A stretch of 64,000 bases of DNA from Nannocystis pusilla (lineage in GTDB: Bacteria > Myxococcota_A > Polyangia > Nannocystales > Nannocystaceae). Position numbers and translations under genes: made by a program. The stretch covers positions 124,001 to 188,000 of the forward strand of contig NZ_JAIRAU010000043.1 of the NCBI RefSeq assembly GCF_020073745.1, written 5' to 3'. The notes beneath the pieces were generated by a model that was not told the origin of the DNA, made no database searches, and saw only the letters and a list, made by a program, of their open reading frames with translations. This document shows positions 24,436 to 32,479 of this stretch, one piece after another. Position 1 is the stretch's first letter; each line of letters begins with the position of its first letter.

Positions 24436-24464
24436 CTAATACGCCACGAATTTTAATCGATCAA
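24436..24464 (-). promoter_or_regulatory. Sigma70-like promoter with almost no leader
   Basis: On the minus strand TTGATC (24464-24459) and TATTAG (24441-24436) are exactly 17 bases apart, and the ATG follows the -10 box by 9 bases. Transcription starting at the usual distance would give an mRNA with a leader of at most a few bases. Confidence 0.6.
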
Positions 24465-24491
24465 CCAAAAAAACCCGGGCCGAGGCCGGGT
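24465..24491 (-). terminator. Intrinsic terminator just upstream of a promoter
   Basis: On the minus strand a GC-rich hairpin (ACCCGG...CCGGGT) is followed by seven T. No minus-strand gene ends here, because the next gene upstream, RNase H, is on the plus strand. It could insulate the lipoprotein promoter from antisense transcription or end a short unannotated RNA. Confidence 0.55.
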
Positions 24492-24607
24492 GAGGATGTG
24501 CCTTTCCGCCGGTCGGTGCATAGTGATCCAATCTGCCCAATTCTGCAGCGCGGCCGTACGCTGCAGGCGACGACGCAGCCTTTCGGCGCGCCGCTCGGAG
24601 CTCGCAC

Positions 24608-25321
24608 ATGGCGTGGAAACGCTTCGTTTTCAAGGATCAAACGGTGTTCGTCCGCGTCCTCGCGTCCGGCAAGCCCATCGTTCACCGCGGCCGGATCGAG
24701 ATGCGCTACCGGATGGGCGCCAGCAAGTCATATCGCGCCACGCCCGACAACCTGATCGAGATCCCGGACGACACCGAGATCATCTCCGACGACGCCTTCT
24801 CGGGGACTCCGACCCCCGTGGCGACTGTTCAGGTGGTCCGTGAGGAGCCGACCAGGCCGGCGACCGACGCGACCATCATTATCCACACCGACGGCGCGTG
24901 CAGCGGCAACCCCGGACCGGCCGGCATCGGCGTGCTCATCGAGCGCGGCGAGGAGGCCGTCGAGCACAGCGAGTTCATCGGCGAGGGCACCAACAACGTC
25001 GCCGAGCTGACGGCCATCCTGCGCGCGCTCGAGATGCTGCGCCCCGAGGACAAGGACGCGCACGTCCTCCTCTATACCGACAGCGGCTGGAGCCTCGGCG
25101 TGCTGGTCGGCGGCTGGAAGGCCAAGGCCAACGTCGAGCTGATCGACAAGATCAAGGAGAAGCTGGCCGAGCACCCGGGCGTGGAGCTGCTCAAGGTCAA
25201 GGGCCACGCCGGCCAGTCGGGCAACGAAGAGGCCGACGAGCTGGCGACCATGGCCGTCCGCCGCGAGGACTCTAGGACCCGAACGCGGCGGCGATCGAAG
25301 TCGCCCCTCCCCGCCGTTTGA
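24608..25321 (+). CDS. rnhA: Ribonuclease HI with an N-terminal extra domain
   Basis: A 237-residue protein. The RNase H fold occupies ~88-215, with the four catalytic acidic residues in HTDGACSGNPGPAG (Asp), NNVAELTAI (Glu), LLYTDSGW (Asp) and GNEEADELA (Asp). It removes RNA from RNA-DNA hybrids in the cytoplasm. Residues 1-80 (FKDQTVFVRVLASGKPIVHRGRIEMRY) are not the usual hybrid-binding domain of long RNase H proteins as far as I can tell; they look like a small beta domain. The last ~50 bases overlap the end of the convergent deacetylase gene. The Arg-rich tail RTRTRRRSK belongs to that overlap. Confidence 0.92.
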   Translation: MAWKRFVFKDQTVFVRVLASGKPIVHRGRIEMRYRMGASKSYRATPDNLIEIPDDTEIISDDAFSGTPTPVATVQVVREEPTRPATDATIIIHTDGACSGNPGPAGIGVLIERGEEAVEHSEFIGEGTNNVAELTAILRALEMLRPEDKDAHVLLYTDSGWSLGVLVGGWKAKANVELIDKIKEKLAEHPGVELLKVKGHAGQSGNEEADELATMAVRREDSRTRTRRRSKSPLPAV

Positions 25322-26165
25322 TCAGCTCGCGCAGGCGCGCGAGCCGCTTGTCGAGCGGGGTCCGCAGCTCGGGCTGGCGCTTGCGCAGCGCCGGGTCGAT
25401 CGGGTCGGTGTCGGGGTCGGCGAGGTCGAGCGCGTGCAGCTCGAGGTGCAGCGCCGGCGTCCGCAACGCCTCCTGGTAGAGCGGCCCGCCGCGCAGCACG
25501 AAGGTGCCGACCATCGGCAGGCGCAGCAGCGGGCTGACGCTGATCGGCACCTCCCACATGCCGACGTCGGAGCGGTAGTACGGCCGCGCCGAGCCGAGGA
25601 AGCTGCGGAGCCCGCGGGCCCGCGACTGCGACCGCCGCCCGCGCAGACGGATCCACGCCATCGCCGCCAGCTTGGCCGCGTAGTACGGCAGCGACGGCAG
25701 CAGCGAGCTGTCGTAGCGGTAGCCGAGCGCCCCGGCCTGTTGCAGCAGCAGCTCGTCGTGGCAGTACCCCGGCGCGCGGAAGCCTCTGGGCCGCGCGCCG
25801 AGCTTGCGCAGCAGGTCGTCGCAGCGGCGGAGGTCGCCGTAGATCTGTCCCGAAGGCCAGTCGACCAGATCGTAGGCGTGGCTGTAGCTGTGGTTGGCGA
25901 GCTCGTGCCCGGACTGGGCCGCCAGCTCGAGCAGCGCCGCGCCGTGGCCGGGGCCCTGCATGTCGCGCTCGAGGTCGCGGCCGACCACGAAGAAGGTGGC
26001 GCGCGCGCCGGTCTCGGCGAACAGCTTGAGGAGGCGCGGCAGGCAGCGGCCGAGCACCACGTCGGCCTGCTCGGGCGTCGGCGGCGGCAGGCCGTGGATC
26101 GCGTGGTAGCAGGCGAGGTCGTCGAGGTCGACGCTGAGGATCGTGCCGCGCAGCTCGGTCGTCAT
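25272..26165 (-). CDS. Polysaccharide deacetylase family protein
   Basis: A 297-residue protein of the NodB-homology type. The first motif ILSVDLDDLACYH supplies the catalytic/metal Asp, and NHSYSHAYD (~90) the metal-binding His pair. GFRAPGYCHDE and YRYDSSLLPS are the following family motifs. The C-terminal region resembles XrtA/PEP-CTERM-associated deacetylases (LHLELHALDLAD). It should remove N-acetyl groups from a cell-surface glycan or glycolipid. It is the third gene of an overlapping operon with a GT2 and an FAD oxidoreductase. Its 3' end overlaps the convergent RNase H gene by 50 bases. Confidence 0.88.
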   Translation of the reverse strand: MTTELRGTILSVDLDDLACYHAIHGLPPPTPEQADVVLGRCLPRLLKLFAETGARATFFVVGRDLERDMQGPGHGAALLELAAQSGHELANHSYSHAYDLVDWPSGQIYGDLRRCDDLLRKLGARPRGFRAPGYCHDELLLQQAGALGYRYDSSLLPSLPYYAAKLAAMAWIRLRGRRSQSRARGLRSFLGSARPYYRSDVGMWEVPISVSPLLRLPMVGTFVLRGGPLYQEALRTPALHLELHALDLADPDTDPIDPALRKRQPELRTPLDKRLARLRELIKRRGGATSIAAAFGS

Positions 26166-26923
26166 CACCGCTCCTTCGCGCCGCGCCCGAGGTGGATCGC
26201 GGCCATCAGGCGCGCCAGGTTCTTCAGCACCCGCGGCACCCGCCGGGCCAGGTGGATCGACGGCGCGCGCTTCTCCGCCAGCTCGACCGGGATCTCGGTG
26301 ATCGGCACGCCGTCGCGCTGGGCCCGGATCACCAGCTCCGAGGCGAACACGTCGTGGCCGACGATGCAGCGCGCGACCACCGGCAGCAGCGCCGCGCGGC
26401 GGAACGCCTTGAGCCCGTGCGTGTCGGTGCCGCGGTAGCCGAGCGTGACGCGCAAGAGCCCGTTGTAGGCCCGCGTCGCCGCGCGGCGGCCGAGCGGCCG
26501 GCGGTCGTGCGCCCCGGGCATCGCCTTCGAGCCGACCACCAGGTCGGCCGCGCCGGCGCGCAGGAGCGTGAGCGCGCGCCGGTGGAAGTCGACGTCGCAC
26601 AGGTCGATCTCCTCGCACACGACGAAGCGGCCGGCCGCCTGCTCGATCGCCATGCGCAGCGCGGCGCCGTAGTTGGGCGCCGGGCACGAGAACCACTTCA
26701 CCCGCGGGTCCATCGCGGCGAGCTCGGCCGCGATCTCGCGCGTGCGGTCGCGGCTGCCGTTCTCGGCCAGCCACAGCTCGAACTGCCAGCCCTCCGCCTC
26801 GAGGCCGCGGACCAGCTCGAGCACGCTGTCGCGGAGGATCGCCTCCTCGTTGTAGACCGGGATGACGACGCTGAGCTCGGGGGCGATGTCCGAGCCGGAG
26901 GTCGGTGAAGAAGTCTCGGTCAT
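26165..26923 (-). CDS. Family 2 glycosyltransferase
   Basis: A 252-residue GT-A protein. LSVVIPVYNEEAILRDSV (~18) is the nucleotide-sugar-binding start, LAENGSRDRT the second conserved strand, and CEEIDLCDVDFH the place of the DxD-like metal site. RGTDTHGLKAFRRA and ELVIRAQRDGVPITEIPV are typical of dolichol-phosphate-mannose-synthase-like enzymes. There are no C-terminal membrane helices, so it is cytoplasmic or peripheral. Its stop and the deacetylase start share a base (TGATG), and its start overlaps the preceding oxidoreductase stop (ATGA). Confidence 0.9.
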   Translation of the reverse strand: MTETSSPTSGSDIAPELSVVIPVYNEEAILRDSVLELVRGLEAEGWQFELWLAENGSRDRTREIAAELAAMDPRVKWFSCPAPNYGAALRMAIEQAAGRFVVCEEIDLCDVDFHRRALTLLRAGAADLVVGSKAMPGAHDRRPLGRRAATRAYNGLLRVTLGYRGTDTHGLKAFRRAALLPVVARCIVGHDVFASELVIRAQRDGVPITEIPVELAEKRAPSIHLARRVPRVLKNLARLMAAIHLGRGAKER

Positions 26924-28254
26924 CGCGGCTCCCGTCCGGCGAGCCGCGCGCTCGCCCAGTGGCCCGCGGCGCGCCCGGCCAGCAGGCAGTCTTCCATGCT
27001 GTTGTAGATCCACCCGCCGTAGCGGCCGCAGCTCAGGATGTCCTGTCCTTCGAGCCAGCCGAGGATCACGCCGCGGGCGGCGGTGTAGGCGGCGTCGAAC
27101 ACGACATAGGCGTGCTCGACCACGCGGACCTCGACGAAGCGGACGTCCTCGGCCGCGCGCAGCGCCCCGACCTCGACGAGGCCGGCGTAGATCGCGGCGA
27201 GGTCGATCGGACCTGTCCGCTCGTTCAGCTCGACGTAGAGCCCGCTGCAACCGGCGGGGGCCATCCGCGGGGCGGCGTTCGAGTAGACGCCGACGCGGAA
27301 GAAGGGCAGGCGCGGCTCGGGCACGTAGACCCAGTGATAGTCGCACGGCGCCGGGGCGCCGACGGCGATGTCGAGGTAGCGCCAGCGGACGTGGCGCAGC
27401 GCGCCGGCGGCCTCGCGGACCTCGGGCGGCGCGGCCGGCATGCGCCGCACCAGCTCGGGCAGGGGGATGCTCGAGACGAGCGTGTCGTAGCGGCGCCAGT
27501 CGGCCTCGGTGGAGAGCTTGATGCGCCGGCCGGCGACGTCGATCTCGTCGATGTCGCTGCCGAGCCGCAGCTCGACCTCGGGGCGCTGGGCGAGGCCCGC
27601 GCGCATTCGCTCGGGGATGGCGTCGATGCCCCCCGCGGTCGGCACGAGGAAGCTGGCGTTGTAGCCGAGGCCCTCCTGGGCCAGCCCGATCGCGCCGCCG
27701 ATCACCTGCGCCGTGTCGGGGATCGGGATGTAGCGCGAGACCCACTCGGCGGTCAGGCGCTCGAGGTGCTCACCCCACAGCTTGCGGTTGTACGGGACGA
27801 AGAAGTGCTTGGCGATCCCCGCGCCGAAGCGGGCCTCGGCGAAGCCGACGAAGCTCTGCGGCTCCGGCGCGCCCCTCGCGGCCTGCTCGCGCGCCGCGAC
27901 GTAGCCGACCAGGCACTCCTGCACCACGTCGAGCGGGAGCCCGTGCAAGTTGGCCTGGAACGGGTAGGGCAGCTGCACGCCGTGGCTGTGGATGCAGGTG
28001 CGGCGGGCGACGGTGGCGAGCTCGCCGGGCCCGAACAGGCCCTCGACCAGCGCTCTTATCGACGCGTCGCGCAGGTGCAGCCAGTGCCCGGTGACGTCGA
28101 AGGTGAAGCCGTCGCGGCGATGGCTGCGGGCGTGGCCGCCGACGCGAGCCTCGCGCTCGACCAGCAGCACTGGCCCGCGCGCGTGCCAGGCCGCCGAGAG
28201 CCCGGTCAGGCCGGCTCCCAGCACCACGAGCGGCGTTCGCGGGGGCGATGACAT
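26920..28254 (-). CDS. FAD-dependent amine-oxidase/UDP-galactopyranose-mutase-like protein
   Basis: A 444-residue protein. The FAD dinucleotide fold starts at residue ~9, LVVLGAGLTGLSAAWHARG, with VLLVEREARVGGHARS as the second part. FVPYNRKLWG and the final segment GGWIYNSMEDCLLAGRAAG are typical of the protoporphyrinogen-oxidase-like/UGM-like proteins found in glycan clusters. It is the first gene of the three-gene operon with the GT2 and deacetylase. A redox or ring-contraction step on a nucleotide or lipid-linked sugar is likely. It is transcribed divergently from a Ser/Thr kinase across ~87 bases. Confidence 0.85.
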   Translation of the reverse strand: MSSPPRTPLVVLGAGLTGLSAAWHARGPVLLVEREARVGGHARSHRRDGFTFDVTGHWLHLRDASIRALVEGLFGPGELATVARRTCIHSHGVQLPYPFQANLHGLPLDVVQECLVGYVAAREQAARGAPEPQSFVGFAEARFGAGIAKHFFVPYNRKLWGEHLERLTAEWVSRYIPIPDTAQVIGGAIGLAQEGLGYNASFLVPTAGGIDAIPERMRAGLAQRPEVELRLGSDIDEIDVAGRRIKLSTEADWRRYDTLVSSIPLPELVRRMPAAPPEVREAAGALRHVRWRYLDIAVGAPAPCDYHWVYVPEPRLPFFRVGVYSNAAPRMAPAGCSGLYVELNERTGPIDLAAIYAGLVEVGALRAAEDVRFVEVRVVEHAYVVFDAAYTAARGVILGWLEGQDILSCGRYGGWIYNSMEDCLLAGRAAGHWASARLAGREPR

Positions 28255-28341
28255 CGCCGCTCTTGTAGCAGGTCCGGGACCGTGGCGCCTCGCACTCGGC
28301 GATGGACACGCGGATCTGCGGGCGGCACACTCAACTCGTCC

Positions 28342-29286
28342 ATGGAGCTCCAGAGTCTCGGCAAGTTCCGTCTGGTCCGGCCGCTCGCTGTGCGCAGCTC
28401 GGTGTTCCACCTGTTCCTCGCGCGCCACGAGGACGACCCGGAGGCGGCGCCGCCGGCGTATGTCGTCAAGCTGTTGCCCTCGGGCTCGGGCCCCGAGCAC
28501 GCGATATTGGCGGCCCAATTCGAGCACGAGATCCGCCTCTATCAGGCGTTCAATCATCCGGGGATCCCCAGCGCCCACGCCGAGGGCGCGCAGAACGGCG
28601 TGCGCTATCTCGTCCTCGACGCCATCGACGGCTGCGACCTCGCCGTCCTGCTCGGCCACGACGTCGGCGCCCCGCGCGGCCTCAGCAAGGAGATCGCCGT
28701 CTACATCATGGGCCAGCTGGCCGACGCGCTGCACCACGTGCACACCGCCGAGGCCGAGGACAAGGGCAAGCTCGTCGAGCTCAACGTCGTCCACCGCGAC
28801 ATCTGCCCGGCCAACGTCCTGCTGTCGCGCACCGGCCAGGTCATGCTCGCCGACTACAACTCCGCCACCAGCATCTGGCTGCCGCGCGAGAACGACATGT
28901 CCCAGGCCGGCTCGAAGGCCTACATGGCGCCCGAGCGGGTGGTCGGGACCGCGGCCGCGTCTGTCTCTTCGGACATCTTCAGCCTGGCCGTGATCCTGTG
29001 GGAGATGCTGAAGGGCCAGCGCTGCTTCAAGGCCGACGACGACCTCAAGACGATGGACGCGATCGTCAAGTTCGACGCCGGCCACCCCAGCCGGCGCCTG
29101 CCCGGGCTGTCGACCAAGCTGTCCGAGATCGTGCGCAAGAACCTCGACCGCGACCCGGCCCGCCGCTACGCCGGCGCCTACCAGGTGCTGCAGCGCCTGG
29201 CCCAGTGCCCGGAGGCGGCCGCCGCCGAGCGGGCGCAGCAGGAGCTGGGCGCGCTGGTCATCGAGGCCGCCAAGGCTCCGGTCTGA
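28342..29286 (+). CDS. Divergent Ser/Thr protein kinase-like protein
   Basis: A 314-residue protein from the ATG at 28342. It is a kinase fold without extra domains. The ATP-binding Lys is in AYVVKLLP and the alpha-C Glu in HEIRLYQAF. The catalytic loop is VVHRDICPANVLL: Asp and Asn are kept but the usual Lys is replaced. The DFG position reads ADYN. The Gly-rich loop is not recognisable (LAVRSSVFHLFLARHE). KAYMAPERV and SDIFSLAVILWEML follow normally. It could be a weak kinase or a pseudokinase. It precedes a membrane protein gene by 5 bases, which suggests joint expression. Confidence 0.85.
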   Translation: MELQSLGKFRLVRPLAVRSSVFHLFLARHEDDPEAAPPAYVVKLLPSGSGPEHAILAAQFEHEIRLYQAFNHPGIPSAHAEGAQNGVRYLVLDAIDGCDLAVLLGHDVGAPRGLSKEIAVYIMGQLADALHHVHTAEAEDKGKLVELNVVHRDICPANVLLSRTGQVMLADYNSATSIWLPRENDMSQAGSKAYMAPERVVGTAAASVSSDIFSLAVILWEMLKGQRCFKADDDLKTMDAIVKFDAGHPSRRLPGLSTKLSEIVRKNLDRDPARRYAGAYQVLQRLAQCPEAAAAERAQQELGALVIEAAKAPV

Positions 29287-29291
29287 GAGAC

Positions 29292-30965
29292 ATGTCCGCT
29301 GGGCCAGGCTCCGGCGAGGACCGCGCGGGCCGTGAGGAGCGGGTGACGGCGACGCAACAGGGCGGCTCGTCGGAGCGGGCGATGGACGCGGGGCGTCGCC
29401 GAGAGCGCCGCGGTGAGGAGCCGGCGAACGCGAGCGAGGGCGAGGCCCGCACGCGCGAGGCCGGCCGCGACGACGCGCGCCTGCCGGCGCTGGTCCGCCG
29501 CGAGGCCCCGGTGCTGGTCCCGCTGGCGCTGGCGGTGCTCGCGGCGACGTCCTACTTCTCGGGCCCGCCGGCGTGGAATCAGAACTCGCGCCTGGCCCTG
29601 ACGCGCGCGCTCGTCGAGCAGGGCACCACGATCATCGACGAGTACCACGCGACCACCGGCGACAAGAGCCGGCGCGACGGCCACTTCTACAGCGACAAGG
29701 CCCCGGGCGCCTCGTTGCTGGCGGTCCCGGCCTACGCGCTCTACCACGGCGCGGCGCGCCTGGTCGGCGCCGAGCGGCCCGACGTCCGCCTGGTGCCGCT
29801 CGACCCGCGCGACCCGAACCGCGACCCCGAGGCCCGCCGCCCCGGCGACCGCCTGGCCTACAACCAGGCCTACCGCACCGCGCTCTACGTCAGCCGCGTC
29901 GGCTCGGTCGGCGTGTTCGCGGTGCTCGGCGCGCTCGCGCTGTACCTGCTGGCGCTGCGCCGCCTCGGCGACCGCGCCGGCGCGCTGCTGCTGGCCGCCA
30001 CCTACGCGCTCGCCACCCCGGCGCTCGTCTACGGCGCCGCCTTCTACGGCCACCAGCTGTGCGCCGACCTGCTCCTGCTCGGCCTCGCCGGCGTCCTCCT
30101 GGGACATGGCCAGAAGGCCATGGCCTTCGGGACAGGCATGTGCCTCGGCCTGGCCGTCCTGTGCGAGTACCCGGCCGCGGTCCCGGTGGCGCTGCTGTGG
30201 CTGTTCGCGGGGCTCCGCCGCGGACCTCGCTTCGCCGCCGTGGTCGCGCTCGGCGGCGCGCCGGCGGCGGTCGCCCTGGCCGCCTACCACACGGTCGCGT
30301 TCGGCGGCCCGCTGAAGACCGGCTACGACTTCGTCTACCTGGCCGAGTTCGCCGAGGGCATGCGCGTCAACTACGGCATCCACGCCCCCGACCCCGGGGT
30401 GCTGCTCGAGCTGCTGTTCGGCGCCTACCGCGGGCTGTTCTACCTCGCGCCGGTGCTGCTCCTGGCCGCGTGGGGCTTGCTCTGCGAGCTGCGCGGCTGG
30501 CCGCCTGCTCCGAGGTGCATGTCCGATCGACCATGGCCCGTGCGACAGGTCGCGCTGCTGTGCCTGGCGATCGTCGGCTTCTACCTCGCGCTCAACGCCG
30601 GCTATTACATGTGGGACGGCGGCGCCGCGATCGGCCCGCGCCACTGCGTGCCGATGCTGCCGTTCCTGGCGCTCGCGCTGGCGCCGGCGATCCGCCTGGT
30701 GCCGCGCGCCGTCGTCGGCCTGGCGCTGCTGTCCGGCGCGATCACATTGCTGCTGACCGCCGCGGCCCCCGAGGCGCCGCAGTTCGGCGATCCGCTGTGG
30801 GGCTACGCGTGGCCGCGGATCTGGGCCACCGACACCGGCTACGGCGGACCCGCCAACCTCGGCCGCATGCTCGGCCTGCCCGGTCCGCTGAGCCTGGTGC
30901 CGCTGCTGCTCGTGCTCGCGTGGTGCCACGCCCAGGCGCGGCCGCACCTCGCCGCGAAGGGCTGA
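29292..30965 (+). CDS. Polytopic membrane protein, glycosyltransferase-39/GT-C-like
   Basis: Up to 557 residues from the ATG at 29292. The first ~70 are disordered and rich in Glu and Arg, so the true start could be GTG 29343 or ATG 29382. About ten hydrophobic helices follow (for example LVPLALAVLAATSYF). A large loop after the first helix carries DGHFYSDKAPGASLLAVPAYALY, which is where GT-C enzymes such as mannosyltransferases have their acidic catalytic site. Another loop has MWDGGAAIGPRHCVPMLPFLALAL. It is probably a polyprenyl-phosphate-sugar transferase in the membrane. The 29292 ATG lies within a palindrome-like ACATGTCCGCTGGGCCAG, and a full palindrome (CATGGCC AGAA GGCCATG, 30105-30122) lies in the coding part. 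Confidence 0.7.
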   Translation: MSAGPGSGEDRAGREERVTATQQGGSSERAMDAGRRRERRGEEPANASEGEARTREAGRDDARLPALVRREAPVLVPLALAVLAATSYFSGPPAWNQNSRLALTRALVEQGTTIIDEYHATTGDKSRRDGHFYSDKAPGASLLAVPAYALYHGAARLVGAERPDVRLVPLDPRDPNRDPEARRPGDRLAYNQAYRTALYVSRVGSVGVFAVLGALALYLLALRRLGDRAGALLLAATYALATPALVYGAAFYGHQLCADLLLLGLAGVLLGHGQKAMAFGTGMCLGLAVLCEYPAAVPVALLWLFAGLRRGPRFAAVVALGGAPAAVALAAYHTVAFGGPLKTGYDFVYLAEFAEGMRVNYGIHAPDPGVLLELLFGAYRGLFYLAPVLLLAAWGLLCELRGWPPAPRCMSDRPWPVRQVALLCLAIVGFYLALNAGYYMWDGGAAIGPRHCVPMLPFLALALAPAIRLVPRAVVGLALLSGAITLLLTAAAPEAPQFGDPLWGYAWPRIWATDTGYGGPANLGRMLGLPGPLSLVPLLLVLAWCHAQARPHLAAKG

Positions 30966-31007
30966 AGCGACGACGCTGCCTGGGGTACCTTCGCTGCGAG
31001 GTCCCCG

Positions 31008-31424
31008 ATGCCCAGCTTGCTCGTCAACATCGATGTGCCCGACGTCGCCGCGGCCGAGGGTTTTTATGTGCGCGCGTTCGGCTTCACCGTCGGCCGGCGG
31101 ATCGGTCCCGGCGCGGTCGAGCTGCTCGGGGCGGGTGTGCCGCTGTACCTGCTGCAGAAGGCCGCGGGCACGCCTGTCTCTGCGGCCAGCTCGGCGCGGC
31201 GCGACTACGGGCGCCACTGGACGCCGGTGCACCTCGACGTCGTGGTCGACGAGGTCGAGCCGGCGCTCGCGCGCGCGCTGGCCGAGGGCGCCACGGTCGA
31301 GGGCCCGATCCGCGAGGCGGTGTGGGGCCGGATGGCGCTGCTGGCCGACCCGTGGGGCCACGGGGTCTGCATCGTCCAGTTCAAGGGCCGCGGCTACGAC
31401 GAGCTGATCTCTCCCGCGACGTGA
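31008..31424 (+). CDS. VOC family (glyoxalase/bleomycin-resistance fold) protein
   Basis: A 138-residue single VOC module: LLVNIDVPDVAAAEGFYVRAFGFTVGRR at the start, VHLDVVVDEVEPALARALAEGA in the middle, and WGRMALLADPWGHGVCIVQ with the conserved Gly-His near the end. Such proteins bind a metal or small ligand; it may be a glyoxalase-like or resistance protein. TACCTT at 30986-30991 may be a -10 element. Its end faces the second kinase's end across a gap with two perfect palindromes. Confidence 0.88.
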   Translation: MPSLLVNIDVPDVAAAEGFYVRAFGFTVGRRIGPGAVELLGAGVPLYLLQKAAGTPVSAASSARRDYGRHWTPVHLDVVVDEVEPALARALAEGATVEGPIREAVWGRMALLADPWGHGVCIVQFKGRGYDELISPAT

Positions 31425-31440
31425 CCGGCGAGCGCGGGCC

Positions 31441-31496
31441 GCATGTCCGAGGGGACATGCGAGCCGGCGATCTCATAGCCTGTCCCGAAGGACAGC
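31441..31496. repeat. Two perfect palindromes between convergent genes
   Basis: GCATGTCC GAGG GGACATGC (31441-31460, 8-bp stem) and CTGTCC CGAA GGACAG (31480-31495, 6-bp stem, within CCTGTCCCGAAGGACAGC). They fill the gap between the VOC gene and the kinase, the second ending at the kinase stop codon. They could serve as a bidirectional terminator. Confidence 0.75.
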
Positions 31497-31498
31497 CG

Positions 31499-32479
31499 TC
31501 ACGCGGCTGACGGCCGCTCGCCCCACGCGAGTGGGTCGCGGCCGAGGCGATGTTCGACCGCGTTGTCGGCGATCGCCAGCAGCGCGTCGAGCAGCTCGGC
31601 GGCGCTCTGGTAGCGCTCGGCGGGGTCGCTGGCGACGGACTTGAGGATCACGGCCTCGAAGTCGTCGGGGAGCTCCACGGCCGGCGCGGCGCGGCGCAGG
31701 GCGATGGGCCCGCTCGTGGGGCGGCGCGGGACGAACAGGCTGCCGCCCGAGTAGGGCATCTTGTTGGTGAGCAGGCGGAACATCAGCACGCCGAGGGCGA
31801 AGATGTCGACGCGGTGATCGTAGGGCCCGCCGCGCAGCTGCTCCTGCGGCATGTAGCCGGGCGTGCCGATCACCGGGCCCGACCTGGGCCTGGCGGGAGC
31901 GGTGGTGGCGTCGCCGCTGAAGCAGGACACGCCGAAATCGAGGACTTTGATGAAGTCGTCGGTGCCGCCGTGGGAGATCCGGAAGCAGTTGCCCGGCTTG
32001 ATGTCGCAGTGGACCACGCCGCTGGCGTGGGCCGCGACCAGCGCCTCGCACACCTGGGTGCCGATCGACAGCACGCGGCGCCAGTCGAGTGGCCCGTCGT
32101 GCTCGAGCGTGGCCGCGAGGTCCTCGCCGTCGAGGCACTCCATCACCATGTAAACCAGCTCGCTCGCGTCGTGACACACCAGCTCGATGATGTCGATGAT
32201 GTGTTCGCTGCGCAGCGCCGCCGCGGCGCGCGCCTCCTGCGTGAAGCGGGCGACGGTGTCCGCATCGGAGAGGCCGGGATCGAGGACCTTGACGGCGACG
32301 CGGCGCCGCATGTCCACGTGTTCAGCCTCGTAGATGGTGGCGCCGCTGCCGCCGTGGCCGAGGCGACGAAGCAGCCGATAGCGGCCGCCGAGGACGCGAC
32401 CGGTGAGGTCGACCGACGCGCGGCGGCTGCATGGTGCGCGCGGTGCGTCGGGTTCGCGACTTCGATTGGAGTCGGGCAT
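31499..32479 (-). CDS. Ser/Thr protein kinase (Hanks-type)
   Basis: A 326-residue kinase from the ATG at 32479. It has a full Gly loop RLGHGGSGATIYEAEH, the Lys in RVAVKVLD, the catalytic loop VVHCDIKPGN (Arg of HRD replaced by Cys), DFG in VLDFGVSC, GTPGYMPQEQ and DIFALGVLMFRLLT. The Cys in place of Arg means activation-loop phosphorylation may not be needed. No sensor or membrane domain is present in this form. The frame continues upstream to GTG 32599 with a hydrophobic stretch (WGSSVVALAVTIVS, SLAAWLLLFTP), so a membrane-bound longer form is possible. Confidence 0.87.
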   Translation of the reverse strand: MPDSNRSREPDAPRAPCSRRASVDLTGRVLGGRYRLLRRLGHGGSGATIYEAEHVDMRRRVAVKVLDPGLSDADTVARFTQEARAAAALRSEHIIDIIELVCHDASELVYMVMECLDGEDLAATLEHDGPLDWRRVLSIGTQVCEALVAAHASGVVHCDIKPGNCFRISHGGTDDFIKVLDFGVSCFSGDATTAPARPRSGPVIGTPGYMPQEQLRGGPYDHRVDIFALGVLMFRLLTNKMPYSGGSLFVPRRPTSGPIALRRAAPAVELPDDFEAVILKSVASDPAERYQSAAELLDALLAIADNAVEHRLGRDPLAWGERPSAA

